In this document: piece after piece, positions 16,908 to 25,787 of the stretch | Numbering within the stretch: position 1 is the stretch's first letter | How the letters are laid out: each line of letters starts with the position of its first letter | Origin: HGM04593 sp045654645 | Lineage (GTDB): Bacteria; Bacteroidota; Bacteroidia; Bacteroidales; Bacteroidaceae | Length of the DNA: 64,000 nucleotides | Direction: 5' to 3' | Assembly: GCA_045654645.1 (NCBI GenBank) | Contig: JAZONR010000046.1 | Span: forward strand, 16,452-80,451 | Notes under the pieces: model-generated | What the model was told of the DNA's origin: nothing | Databases searched by the model: none | The model's input: the letters and a program-made list of their open reading frames with translations, nothing else | Made by a program: the position numbers and the translations under genes

Positions 16908-18431
16908 ATGTCTACAAAAAGAATTAAATCGGCTTTGGTTTCCGTTTTCCACAAAGACGGTCTTGATGAGATTATAAAGCTGCTTCACGCAGACGGTGTT
17001 CAACTCATTTCAACAGGCGGCACACAGCAGTTCATTGAGTCGCTTGGCATCCCCTGCACAGCAGTAGAGAGCCTCACAGGCTACCCCTCAATCCTGGGCG
17101 GACGCGTCAAGACACTTCACCCCAAGGTGTTCGGTGGCATCCTTGGCCGCAGAGAGCTTGAGAAGGACCAGCAGCAGATGGCAGAATACGAAATTCCCGA
17201 GATTGACCTCGTAATAGTAGACCTCTACCCATTTGAGCAGACAGTTGCATCGGGCGCTTGCGAGGCCGACATCATCGAAAAGATTGACATAGGCGGTATT
17301 TCTCTTATCCGTGGCGCCGCCAAGAACTTCAACGACGTGGTAATCGTTGCAAGCAAGGCCCAGTATGCTCCCCTGTATGAGATTCTGAAGAGCAAGGGTG
17401 CACAGACCGAGCTCGAGGAGCGTCGTTTCTTTGCACGCGAGGCATTTGCTGTGTCATCGGCCTATGACTCTGCAATCTTCAACTACTTCGACAAGGACGA
17501 CAACAGCGCATTCCGCCAGACAAATGACACACCAATGTCTCTGCGCTATGGCGAGAACCCACACCAGAAGGGTGCTTTCTATGGCAAGTTCAACGATATG
17601 CTTGAGCAGATACACGGCAAGGAGATATCATACAACAACCTGCTCGACATCAACGCTGCAGTAGAGCTCATAGCCGATTTTGCAGGTGAAACCACATTCG
17701 CTATCCTTAAGCACAACAACGCTTGCGGCCTTGCTACACGCCCCACATTGGCCGAGGCCTGGGACGCAGCTCTTGCAGGCGACCCCGTATCAGCATTCGG
17801 CGGTGTACTCATCGCAAATGCCAATGTAGACAAGGCTACTGCCGAAAAGGTAAACGAGATATTCTTCGAGGTGATTATCGCTCCAAGCTATGACGCCGAT
17901 GCACTTGAGGTACTCAAACAGAAGAAGAATCGCATTATCCTCATCCAGAAGTCCGAGGCTATGCCCGCAAAGACCTTCCGCAGCGTACTCAACGGTGTAC
18001 TCGTTCAGGAGCGCGACGCAAAGGTTGAGACTGTTGCCGACCTGCAGACAGTATCAAAGGTTGCCCCCAAGGAGAGCGAGATAGAGGATATGTTGTTTGC
18101 CAACAAGATTGTAAAGCACAGCAAGAGCAACGCCATTGTACTCGCAAAGGGCAAGCAGCTCATTGCAAGCGGTGTTGGACAGACATCACGTGTAGACTCT
18201 CTGCGCCACGCCATTGAGAAGGCCGGTTCATTCGGTTTCTCTCTCGAGGGTGCTGTAATGGCAAGCGACGCCTTCTTCCCCTTCCCCGACTGTGTGCAGA
18301 TTGCCCACGAGGCAGGCATCAGCGCAGTTATCCATCCGGGAGGCTCAATCCGCGACAAGGAGTCTGTTGATTACTGCGACGCAAACGGTGTTGCAATGGT
18401 AATCACCGGTTTCCGCCACTTCAAACATTAA
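16908..18431 (+). CDS. purH: Bifunctional AICAR transformylase / IMP cyclohydrolase PurH
   Basis: A 507-residue bifunctional enzyme for the last two steps of IMP synthesis. The N-terminal MGS-like cyclohydrolase domain (about 1-145) contains LISTGGTQQFIE and KTLHPKVFGGIL. The C-terminal transformylase domain (about 190-507) contains SLRYGENPHQKG, the active-site KHNNACG, PFPDCVQIAHEAGI and IHPGGSIRDKE. All signature segments are present. It leads the mreBCD-mrdA-rodA genes, with mreB 25 bases downstream, an arrangement that may tie cell elongation to purine supply on one transcript. Confidence 0.96.
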   Translation: MSTKRIKSALVSVFHKDGLDEIIKLLHADGVQLISTGGTQQFIESLGIPCTAVESLTGYPSILGGRVKTLHPKVFGGILGRRELEKDQQQMAEYEIPEIDLVIVDLYPFEQTVASGACEADIIEKIDIGGISLIRGAAKNFNDVVIVASKAQYAPLYEILKSKGAQTELEERRFFAREAFAVSSAYDSAIFNYFDKDDNSAFRQTNDTPMSLRYGENPHQKGAFYGKFNDMLEQIHGKEISYNNLLDINAAVELIADFAGETTFAILKHNNACGLATRPTLAEAWDAALAGDPVSAFGGVLIANANVDKATAEKVNEIFFEVIIAPSYDADALEVLKQKKNRIILIQKSEAMPAKTFRSVLNGVLVQERDAKVETVADLQTVSKVAPKESEIEDMLFANKIVKHSKSNAIVLAKGKQLIASGVGQTSRVDSLRHAIEKAGSFGFSLEGAVMASDAFFPFPDCVQIAHEAGISAVIHPGGSIRDKESVDYCDANGVAMVITGFRHFKH

Positions 18432-18456
18432 TTTAAAAAAGACAGGAGAAGATATA

Positions 18457-19473
18457 ATGGGTCTATTTTCATTCACACAGGACGTTGCCATTGACTTGGG
18501 TACGGCAAACACCATTGTGTCCTACAACGGAAAGATTGTCGTTGATGAGCCATCGGTTGTGGCAATTGACGGATCAAAGAAGATGATAGCTGTTGGCGAA
18601 AAGGCAAAACAGATGCACGAGAAGACCAACCGCGATATACAGACTATCCGCCCGCTTAGAGACGGTGTCATCGCCGACTTCTATGCCTGCGAAATGATGA
18701 TGCGCGGCTTCATCGACAAGATAAATATGGGCAGCAAGCTCTTTACACCATCACTTCGAATGGTGATAGGTGTTCCCTACGGCTCTACCGAGGTTGAGTT
18801 GCGCGCTGTGCGCGACTCGGCAGAGCACGCCGGCGGCCGCGATGTATATCTGATATATGAGCCTATGGCTTCGGCACTGGGTATCGGCCTCGACGTAACA
18901 GCGCCCGAGGGTAATATGGTTGTGGACATAGGTGGTGGTTCAACCGAAATTGCAGTAATCTCGCTTGGCGGCATCGTTTCAAACGGCTCGCTGCGCACTG
19001 CCGGCGACGACTTCACAGCCGACATTCAGGACTATATGAGCCGTCAGCACAATGTCCGCGTCAGCGAGCGTATGGCAGAGCGCATCAAGATACACGTGGG
19101 CTCGGCACTCACCGACCTTGGCGATGAAGCTCCCCAGGACTACATTGTACACGGTCCCAACCGCATAACAGCTATGCCCATCGAGGTCCCCGTGTGCTAC
19201 CAGGAGATTGCACACTGCATCGACAAGTCGATAACAAAGATTGAGAACGCTATCATAAGCGCCCTTGAGCAGACACCGCCCGAGCTCTATGCCGACATCG
19301 TGCACAACGGCATCTACCTTGCCGGTGGCGGCGCCCTGCTACGCGGCCTCGACAAGCGCCTGTCAAACAAAATCAATATTCCTTTCCACATAGCCGAGAA
19401 CCCTCTCTACTGCGTGGCAAAGGGTACAGCGCTTGCCCTCAACGACCTCACCTACCCGTTCTTGATGAGATAA
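18457..19473 (+). CDS. mreB: Rod shape-determining actin homologue MreB
   Basis: A 338-residue bacterial actin that polymerises under the inner membrane and guides lateral wall synthesis. Nucleotide-binding segments are visible: IDLGTANTIV near 12-21 (phosphate 1), DIGGGSTEIAVISLGG near 154-169 (phosphate 2) and LAGGGALLRG near 288 (adenosine). The N-terminus begins MGLFSFTQD, consistent with a membrane-binding amphipathic end. It is the second gene of a purH-mreB-mreC-mreD-mrdA-rodA run with short gaps and overlaps. Confidence 0.97.
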   Translation: MGLFSFTQDVAIDLGTANTIVSYNGKIVVDEPSVVAIDGSKKMIAVGEKAKQMHEKTNRDIQTIRPLRDGVIADFYACEMMMRGFIDKINMGSKLFTPSLRMVIGVPYGSTEVELRAVRDSAEHAGGRDVYLIYEPMASALGIGLDVTAPEGNMVVDIGGGSTEIAVISLGGIVSNGSLRTAGDDFTADIQDYMSRQHNVRVSERMAERIKIHVGSALTDLGDEAPQDYIVHGPNRITAMPIEVPVCYQEIAHCIDKSITKIENAIISALEQTPPELYADIVHNGIYLAGGGALLRGLDKRLSNKINIPFHIAENPLYCVAKGTALALNDLTYPFLMR

Positions 19474-19500
19474 CGACAACGCAAAAAAAGCTACAGAAAC

Positions 19501-20340
19501 GTGAGGGGAATACTCAATTTTCTAATAAAGCACAATCACTGGTTCCTTTTCCTATTTTTGGAAGGAATCAGTTTTGTGCTTATAGTCAGTTTCAACAACT
19601 TTCAAAGAGCAACACTCTTCACATCAGCCAACAAAGTTGCCGGAACCATATACTCAACGCTCAGCAATGTTAGCAGTTACTTTGGTTTGAGAGAGGAGAA
19701 CGTTACACTGTTGGAGCAGAACAGAAAACTGATGAACGAAATTGAATCGCTAAGAACAGAGCTCAACGCCTATTCCGACAGCGCAGCCATTGCCAACAAC
19801 CCCCACACGCACCACAACGGCTACTACTACACCACAGCAAGGGTGGTAAACAACTCGGTTAATAGAACCAACAATTTCCTCACCATAGACAAAGGAACAA
19901 ACCACAACGTAGACAGCCGTATGGGAGTATTTAACGAGAGAGGAGTTATTGGTATAACATATACCTCTTCTGAAAGATACACTGTGGTGTTGCCTCTCCT
20001 CAACAGCAAGAGCGTAATAAGCTGCAAGGTAAACGACGGCAACCTCTACACTATATCCTGGGACGGAAAAGATATACACTACTCCTACATTGTAGACCTC
20101 CCGCGCTACGAAATTTTTGAGAGCGGCGACACGGTTGTTACAAGCGGTTTCTCATCCATTTTCCCCGAGGGTGTTCCCATTGGAAGCATAGAGAGCCTCG
20201 AAGAGTCGGCCGACGGACAATCCTACCGCGCACGCGTGAAACTGTTTGCCGATTTCGGCAGCCTCGACAACGTGTTCATTGTGGGCAATGACAACAAGAC
20301 CGAACAAGAGAAACTTGAAAAAGGCATAACAGAGAGATGA
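19501..20340 (+). CDS. mreC: Rod shape-determining protein MreC
   Basis: A 279-residue protein with a GTG start at 19501. One membrane helix (about 13-31) precedes a coiled coil (about 60-90, ENVTLLEQNRKLMNEIESLRTE) and two beta-rich domains (about 105-260, with DKGTNHNVDSRMGV and SGFSSIFPEGVPIG). It links MreB to the periplasmic elongation synthases. The GTG is preferred because it leaves the membrane helix near the N-terminus and lies 27 bases after mreB; no ATG occurs nearby in frame. The end overlaps mreD by four bases (ATGA). Confidence 0.94.
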   Translation: MRGILNFLIKHNHWFLFLFLEGISFVLIVSFNNFQRATLFTSANKVAGTIYSTLSNVSSYFGLREENVTLLEQNRKLMNEIESLRTELNAYSDSAAIANNPHTHHNGYYYTTARVVNNSVNRTNNFLTIDKGTNHNVDSRMGVFNERGVIGITYTSSERYTVVLPLLNSKSVISCKVNDGNLYTISWDGKDIHYSYIVDLPRYEIFESGDTVVTSGFSSIFPEGVPIGSIESLEESADGQSYRARVKLFADFGSLDNVFIVGNDNKTEQEKLEKGITER

Positions 20341-20840
20341 CAAGAAACACATTCATAAGGCTAAGGAACTTCATATTACTGTCGCTTGCGCAGGTGCTTA
20401 TCTTCAGCCAGATACACCTGTTTGGCTATGCCACAGCCTGCATCTTTGTCATCTACCTGATAAAGATGCCGCGCCACACCACACGCAACGAGATGATGAC
20501 CTGGGCATTCCTCTTTGGCCTTGTAACAGACATCTTTTGCAACACCCCGGGCATACACGCCGCTGCAGCCACCGCTATGGCCTTTGCACGCAACTACATA
20601 CTTGCCACCTTCACACACAAAGGACTGCCCGACGACTTTACCCCGAGCGCCAAGAGCCTCAAATGGGGAAGCTACATCATCTACTCCCTTGTGTGCACAT
20701 CAATCTTCTATGCTGTACTGTTCATTCTCGAACTGTTTGCGGCGAGATACTTTACAACACTCCTCATAGGCACAGCCTCAAGCACACTGCTCACAATGCT
20801 GTTCCTGGTGGTAACAGAATGTTTCACGCCCAAAAAGTGA
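20337..20840 (+). CDS. mreD: Rod shape-determining protein MreD
   Basis: A 167-residue, very hydrophobic protein with about five membrane helices and a DIFCNTPGIHAAAATAMAFA segment near 63-82. Its placement between mreC and mrdA, overlapping mreC by four bases and four bases before mrdA, identifies it better than its weakly conserved sequence. MreD is the inner-membrane partner of MreC in the elongasome. Confidence 0.9.
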   Translation: MTRNTFIRLRNFILLSLAQVLIFSQIHLFGYATACIFVIYLIKMPRHTTRNEMMTWAFLFGLVTDIFCNTPGIHAAAATAMAFARNYILATFTHKGLPDDFTPSAKSLKWGSYIIYSLVCTSIFYAVLFILELFAARYFTTLLIGTASSTLLTMLFLVVTECFTPKK

Positions 20841-20844
20841 GGCT

Positions 20845-22686
20845 ATGAAAGAACCGGACTTCAGAGTGCGCAAGTACATCCTGTCGGGCATTGTAGTGCT
20901 CATCTTCATCACATACCTCATACAGCTTGGCTCACTTCAAATAAATAGCGACTACAAGAGCAAGGCCGACAGCAACGCCTTCTACAAGAAGACAATATAC
21001 CCGTCGCGAGGCCAGATGTATGACCGCAACGGCAAATTGCTTGTCTACAACAAGCCCGCCTATGACATTACCTTTGTCCCAAGAGAGATAAAAGGAGTGG
21101 ACACACTTGAACTGTGCAACACGCTGGGCATTACCATAGAGGACTTTCTACAACGTATGGAGCGTGTCAAGAACAAAAGATACAACCCCGCCTACTCCTA
21201 TTACACCGAGCAGACACTGCTGTCCCAAGTCCCAATGGAAGACTTCGCAGCCTTCCAGGAAAAAATCTTTCTTTTCAAGGGCTTCTACATACGCAAACGC
21301 TACACAAGGCAATATGAATACAGTGTTGCAGGAGCACTTTTCGGCGATGTGGGCGAGGTATCACAAAAAACCATCGAAAAAGACCCTTATTACCAGCAAG
21401 GAGACTACTATGGCACACAGGGACTTGAAGCATCATACGAAAAACAACTACGAGGTGAAAAGGGAACAGAGGTGCTTCTGCGCGACGCGCGCGGACGCAT
21501 ACAAGGCAAATACCAGGAAGGAGCTCTCGACACCCCTGCCATACGCGGTAAAAACCTGACACTGAGCCTTGACATAGAACTGCAGATGCTTGGCGAGGAG
21601 CTGCTAAAAAACAAAATTGGCAGCATAGTAGCCATAGAGCCCGCCACAGGAGAAATTCTCTGTATGGTATCATCGCCATCGTATGACCCCTCGCTGCTCA
21701 CAGGGCGCGACAGGGGCAAGAACCACAAGGCGCTCTCGGCCGACAAGCGAAAGCCCTTGCTCAACAGAACAATAATGGGAAGCTATCCCCCGGGCTCAAC
21801 CTTCAAAACAGCACAAGCCGCAATGTTCCTTGAAGAGGGCGTTGTAACACCACAAACCGCATTCCCTTGCAATATGGGGTTTATCTTCAACAACTTCAGG
21901 CTAGGATGCCACGCCCACTCATCGCCCACAGCACTCTACGATGCCATTGCAACATCGTGCAACGCCTATTTCTGCTGGGGCCTGCACCGTATGTTCGGTA
22001 TGAGCAAATATGGTGGCACAAAGAATGCAATGAACAAGTGGCGCGACTATATGGTGTCAATGGGATTTGGTTACAAGCTCGGCGTAGACCTGCCGGGCGA
22101 AGCACGTGGAATGATTCCTAATGCCGAATACTACACACGCCACTATGGAAACTACTGGCGCGCGCTCACCGTCATAAGCATCTCAATCGGGCAGGGCGAG
22201 GTTCTGCTCACCCCGCTACAGATTGCCAACCTTGGCGCCACAATAGCCAATAGGGGAACATTCATAACCCCACACCTTGTGAAGAGTGTAGAGAACGACA
22301 CAATCGACAGCAAATACCTCACGCCCAAGAGCACAATGGTGAGCCCCAGTGTGTACAAAGATATAGTAAAGGGAATGCGTCGTGCCGTTACAGGCGGAAC
22401 GTGCCGTGGAGCCGACATCCCGGGCGTGGAGGTATGCGGCAAGACCGGTACCGCCGAAAACAAAGGCAAGGACCACTCGGTGTTCCTTGGTTTTGCCCCA
22501 ATGGAGAAACCAAAGATTGCAGTGTCGGTCTATGTGGAGAACGGTGGATTTGGTGCAGAATACGGTGTACCCATAGGAGCACTCATAATGGAAAAATACC
22601 TCAACGACACACTCTCTGCCGCAAGCATTGAAAAAGCCGCAACCATCAGCAACAAGAAAATCTACTATGGAAAAGAGGAACGATAA
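20845..22686 (+). CDS. mrdA: Penicillin-binding protein 2 (elongation transpeptidase)
   Basis: A 613-residue class B penicillin-binding protein. It has one N-terminal membrane helix (about 11-30), a pedestal/dimerisation domain (YPSRGQMYDRNGKLL near 51) and a transpeptidase domain. The active serine is in S318-T-F-K321, the second motif is S371-C-N373 and the third is K533-T-G-T536. It crosslinks peptidoglycan during elongation with RodA as the polymerase partner. The rodA start lies 20 bases inside its 3' end, which suggests translational coupling of the pair. Confidence 0.96.
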   Translation: MKEPDFRVRKYILSGIVVLIFITYLIQLGSLQINSDYKSKADSNAFYKKTIYPSRGQMYDRNGKLLVYNKPAYDITFVPREIKGVDTLELCNTLGITIEDFLQRMERVKNKRYNPAYSYYTEQTLLSQVPMEDFAAFQEKIFLFKGFYIRKRYTRQYEYSVAGALFGDVGEVSQKTIEKDPYYQQGDYYGTQGLEASYEKQLRGEKGTEVLLRDARGRIQGKYQEGALDTPAIRGKNLTLSLDIELQMLGEELLKNKIGSIVAIEPATGEILCMVSSPSYDPSLLTGRDRGKNHKALSADKRKPLLNRTIMGSYPPGSTFKTAQAAMFLEEGVVTPQTAFPCNMGFIFNNFRLGCHAHSSPTALYDAIATSCNAYFCWGLHRMFGMSKYGGTKNAMNKWRDYMVSMGFGYKLGVDLPGEARGMIPNAEYYTRHYGNYWRALTVISISIGQGEVLLTPLQIANLGATIANRGTFITPHLVKSVENDTIDSKYLTPKSTMVSPSVYKDIVKGMRRAVTGGTCRGADIPGVEVCGKTGTAENKGKDHSVFLGFAPMEKPKIAVSVYVENGGFGAEYGVPIGALIMEKYLNDTLSAASIEKAATISNKKIYYGKEER

Positions 22687-24133
22687 CATATTCAAAAGGC
22701 TCGACTGGTGGACATTGCTACTCTATGCTTTGCTTGCCACATTGGGATGGCTTGCCATCTGTGGCGCCAGCCACAGCTACATAGAGACAAGCTTCGTGGA
22801 GTTCTTCAGCCAAAGCGAGCACAGCGGTAAACAGGCGCTGTGGGCGGGAATATCACTCATTGCAGGATTGATATTGCTGTGCATCCCCAAGCACACCTAC
22901 CGCAATCTCTCTCCCATAATCTACCTATTCACCCTGCTGCTTGGATTTGTTACAATATTTATTGCAACCGACATCAAAGGCTCACGCTCCTGGATTTCAG
23001 CAGGCCCTTTCAACATACAGCCGGCCGAGTTTATGAAGTCGGCAACAGCACTTATGCTTGCCGCCTACATTGGCCGCAGAGATTTCAAAATATCAAACAA
23101 ACGCGATTTTCTGTGGTGCGTGGGCATAATACTGCTACCAATGTTCATAATCATTGGCCAAAAGGAGACCGGTAGCGCGCTTGTCTATCTGGCACTCTTC
23201 CTGGTACTCTACCGCGAAGGAATGACAGGCATCTTCCTGCTCACAGGCGTCAGCGCAATAATATACTTTGTGGTGGGAATAAAGTATGGCAACGAAATGT
23301 TCGATGGCATCCCTGCAAGCATAGGGCAGTATGCCACAAGCATCATCATTCAGGCAATATCAATCGCCACTGTAAAATTCTGGTGCAAACACAATAGAAC
23401 ATTCCTTGTGTTGCTTACCGTAAATACCATAGGCACGCTGTGCTCTTATCTCTTTGCAATATATATCATAACATTCAATGTTATGATAATACAATATGCC
23501 CTGCTGCTGTTCAATGTCATATATCTGTTGCTGCAGATGAGACTCAAGAAAGAGAAGAAGAACCTTTGGGTGGCAATGTACATTGTTGGAGCATTGGCCT
23601 TCTGCTACTCCTGCAACTACGTGATGCAAAACGTGCTGAAACCCCACCAGAAGGTGCGAGTGGAGGTGCTGCTGGGCCTCAAAGAGGAGCTCACAGGAGC
23701 CGGCTACAATGTACACCAGTCAAAGATTGCAATAGGCTCGGGAGGCTTGTGGGGCAAAGGCTTCCTCAACGGAACACAGACAAAGCTGAAATATGTACCC
23801 GAACAACATACCGACTTCATCTTCTGCACCATTGGCGAGGAGCAAGGCTTTGCCGGCTCGGCTTTCGTGATGCTGATGTTCGTGATTTTCATATTAAGGA
23901 TAATACACCTTGCCGAACGGCAGGATGACCGTTTCGGGCGTGCCTATGGATATGCCATTGCATCAATCTTCCTGCTGCACTTCACCATAAACATTGGAAT
24001 GGTGCTTGGCATTGTACCCGTCATTGGTATTCCGCTACCCTTCTTCAGCTATGGTGGCTCATCATTCTTGGGATTCTCTATTCTGCTGTTCACATTTCTT
24101 AGAATAGACTCCGACCGCGAAATAAAGAAATAA
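22667..24133 (+). CDS. rodA: Peptidoglycan glycosyltransferase RodA
   Basis: A 488-residue SEDS-family polytopic protein, counted from the ATG at 22667 (MEKRNDNIFKRLDW). A TTG upstream at 22628 would extend it by 13 residues inside mrdA and is less likely. Family segments include KGSRSWISAGPFNIQPAEF near 100, QKETGSALVY near 166, a long loop with NVHQSKIAIGSGGLWGKGF near 347, LPEQHTDFIF-like VPEQHTDFIFC near 376, and GIPLPFFSYGGSS near 450. It polymerises glycan strands from lipid II with PBP2. The gene ends the mre operon at a hairpin shared with the convergent gldH. Confidence 0.95.
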   Translation: MEKRNDNIFKRLDWWTLLLYALLATLGWLAICGASHSYIETSFVEFFSQSEHSGKQALWAGISLIAGLILLCIPKHTYRNLSPIIYLFTLLLGFVTIFIATDIKGSRSWISAGPFNIQPAEFMKSATALMLAAYIGRRDFKISNKRDFLWCVGIILLPMFIIIGQKETGSALVYLALFLVLYREGMTGIFLLTGVSAIIYFVVGIKYGNEMFDGIPASIGQYATSIIIQAISIATVKFWCKHNRTFLVLLTVNTIGTLCSYLFAIYIITFNVMIIQYALLLFNVIYLLLQMRLKKEKKNLWVAMYIVGALAFCYSCNYVMQNVLKPHQKVRVEVLLGLKEELTGAGYNVHQSKIAIGSGGLWGKGFLNGTQTKLKYVPEQHTDFIFCTIGEEQGFAGSAFVMLMFVIFILRIIHLAERQDDRFGRAYGYAIASIFLLHFTINIGMVLGIVPVIGIPLPFFSYGGSSFLGFSILLFTFLRIDSDREIKK

Positions 24134-24163
24134 GCACAAGGCTGTTTATTTTAACCTTGTGCT
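24133..24163. terminator. Bidirectional terminator between rodA and gldH
   Basis: AGCACAAGG (24133-24141) pairs with CCTTGTGCT (24155-24163) around a 13-base AT-rich loop, followed by CAATTTT on the plus side. The left arm begins at the last base of the rodA stop, and the right arm lies inside the last codons of gldH, so both convergent genes appear to share it. Confidence 0.75.
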
Positions 24164-24664
24164 CAATTTTATTCCCACATCACTCACACCCCGCAAAACA
24201 ACATCGGGCATAATGTGTGTAACACGCACCTCCATTGTGTCGCCCGGCGATGCATCCACCACGGCCACGTTGCTCTCATTTTGGAACAGCAACCCCGCTG
24301 TGGAACCAATATGCCGCCCGTTTTCATCATAGACCTTGCAGAACAGAGTGTCCACCGACAAAAGAGAATCCCCGGGGAGAGCATACGACTCGGCACGCAC
24401 CCACAACCCTTTATACTTGAATGATGAGTTACAACGCAGCTGCACACTCAGTTGCATAGAACATAAAGAGTCCCAACGCAGAAAATCATCACCCTCATAA
24501 AGAAAGGAAAGTGTGTCCCCTGCAACCCACTTGGCACCCTCTACAGAAGCAAAGCGGTGATACACGGTGCCATCGCACCCCACAATCGCAAACAGCGACA
24601 GCAGAAGCAGCAGACAATCACTCCTTAGACGCCTCGCTCTTTCCTTTACCCTTGTTGTTTGCAT
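24146..24664 (-). CDS. gldH: GldH-type gliding motility lipoprotein
   Basis: A lipoprotein of about 172 residues. The ATG at 24664 gives a basic n-region (RVKERARRLR), a Leu-rich core and the lipobox IVGC; the longer ORF to 24700 starts deeper inside ricT. The mature part begins CDGTVYHRFASVEGAKWVAGDTLSF, with a beta-rich body and a GLLFQNESN segment, matching GldH. GldH is a lipoprotein required for gliding in Flavobacterium and is also present in non-gliding Bacteroidetes with or without type IX secretion; its role there is unclear. It overlaps the ricT end by 47 bases. The order holB-ricT-gldH is, from memory, common in Bacteroidales. Confidence 0.8.
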   Translation of the reverse strand: MQTTRVKERARRLRSDCLLLLLSLFAIVGCDGTVYHRFASVEGAKWVAGDTLSFLYEGDDFLRWDSLCSMQLSVQLRCNSSFKYKGLWVRAESYALPGDSLLSVDTLFCKVYDENGRHIGSTAGLLFQNESNVAVVDASPGDTMEVRVTHIMPDVVLRGVSDVGIKLSTRLK

Positions 24665-25787
24665 TGCCCTTCTTTTGTTCAGGACGGCCACCGCCGCCAC
24701 CTTTGCGACGCTTCTTGTTATTACGCTGCACCGAATCGAAACGGTTGATATTCTCCTGCTCCAGCAAATCTACCGGGCGCTTGTTCTCCTGCATACCCTC
24801 GAGCTGCAGGCTCTCGGGCTTCTCACCGCGTTTATTCATCTCAATGATGGCAAACGCACGGCGGCCTGTAATGGTTACAAGATTGGCCGGGATATGCTTG
24901 TCGGTTGAATAGGTTATTTCACCGCGCATTATATCACATTTGAAGAAATAGTATGTAGCGTCCTTGGTCTCAAGCGCAATATCGCGCTGTGGAAGCCTCT
25001 TTGAAGCCTCAACATAAGCATCAACCTCATAGTTGAGACAGCACTTCAGCTTTGCACACTGCCCGGCAAGTTTCTGCGGGTTGAGCGAGACATCCTGGAA
25101 ACGTGCAGCCGATGTAGAGACCGACACAAAATTGGTTGTAAAAGTGGCACAGCACAACTCGCGGCCACAGGGACCTATACCACCAATGCGACCCGCCTCC
25201 TGGCGTGCACCAATCTGCTTCATCTCAATCTTCACCTTGAACACATCGGCAAGCACCTTGATGAGCTGACGGAAATCGACACGATTGTCGGCAATGTAGT
25301 AGAAAATAGCCTTAAGACCATCGCCCTGATACTCCACATCACCAATCTTCATATCGAGATTAAGGTCCTTGGCAATCTGTCGCGAACGTATCATTGTATC
25401 GTGTTCACGAGCCTTGGCCTCCTCATACTTTTCCATATCCACAGGGCGCGCCTTGCGGTAGATGCGTTTAAACTCACTGTCGGGTGTGAGACGTGTCTTC
25501 TTCAACTGCAAGAGCACCAAACGGCCGGTCATTGTAACCTTGCCGATATCGTGCCCGGGGGTAGCCTCAACAGCCACCACATCACCCTTCTGCAAAGGAA
25601 TTCTGTTGCTGTTCCTGTAATATCCCTTACGGGTATTCTTGAACTGCACCTCCACAATATCGGTATACTCCTCATTGCCAGGCACACCGGCCAGCCAATC
25701 AAAGGTGTTCAGCGGCGCTTCCATTCTGCCACAGCCACTGCAGCAGATGCCGGCACAACCATTATTCTCCTTATATTTTTTCTCCAT
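24618..25787 (-). CDS. ricT: PSP1-domain protein, RicT/YaaT-like
   Basis: A 389-residue protein with a Cys-rich N-terminus (Cys11, 15, 16, 19 in CAGICCSGCG) and a PSP1 domain. The domain carries GPCGRELCCATF and LAGQCAKLKCCLNYE, the cysteines that ligate iron-sulfur clusters in the Bacillus RicA-F-T complex. The last 40 or so residues are low-complexity and basic (NNKKRRKGGGGG, KGKGKSEASKE). In Bacillus RicT acts in RNA maturation; in Bacteroidetes RicA and RicF partners are not obvious, so the role is open. It starts directly after the holB stop with no gap. Confidence 0.85.
   Translation of the reverse strand: MEKKYKENNGCAGICCSGCGRMEAPLNTFDWLAGVPGNEEYTDIVEVQFKNTRKGYYRNSNRIPLQKGDVVAVEATPGHDIGKVTMTGRLVLLQLKKTRLTPDSEFKRIYRKARPVDMEKYEEAKAREHDTMIRSRQIAKDLNLDMKIGDVEYQGDGLKAIFYYIADNRVDFRQLIKVLADVFKVKIEMKQIGARQEAGRIGGIGPCGRELCCATFTTNFVSVSTSAARFQDVSLNPQKLAGQCAKLKCCLNYEVDAYVEASKRLPQRDIALETKDATYYFFKCDIMRGEITYSTDKHIPANLVTITGRRAFAIIEMNKRGEKPESLQLEGMQENKRPVDLLEQENINRFDSVQRNNKKRRKGGGGGRPEQKKGNANNKGKGKSEASKE

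Noticed and set aside
11561..22108. Other CACGTG cores (11561, 14052, 22103)
   Set aside because: They lie inside genes and lack the TGTTC/GAACA arms, so they are not parS-like.
22628..22666. TTG start for rodA inside mrdA
   Set aside because: The ATG at 22667 gives the normal RodA N-terminus and a shorter overlap; TTG starts are less likely.
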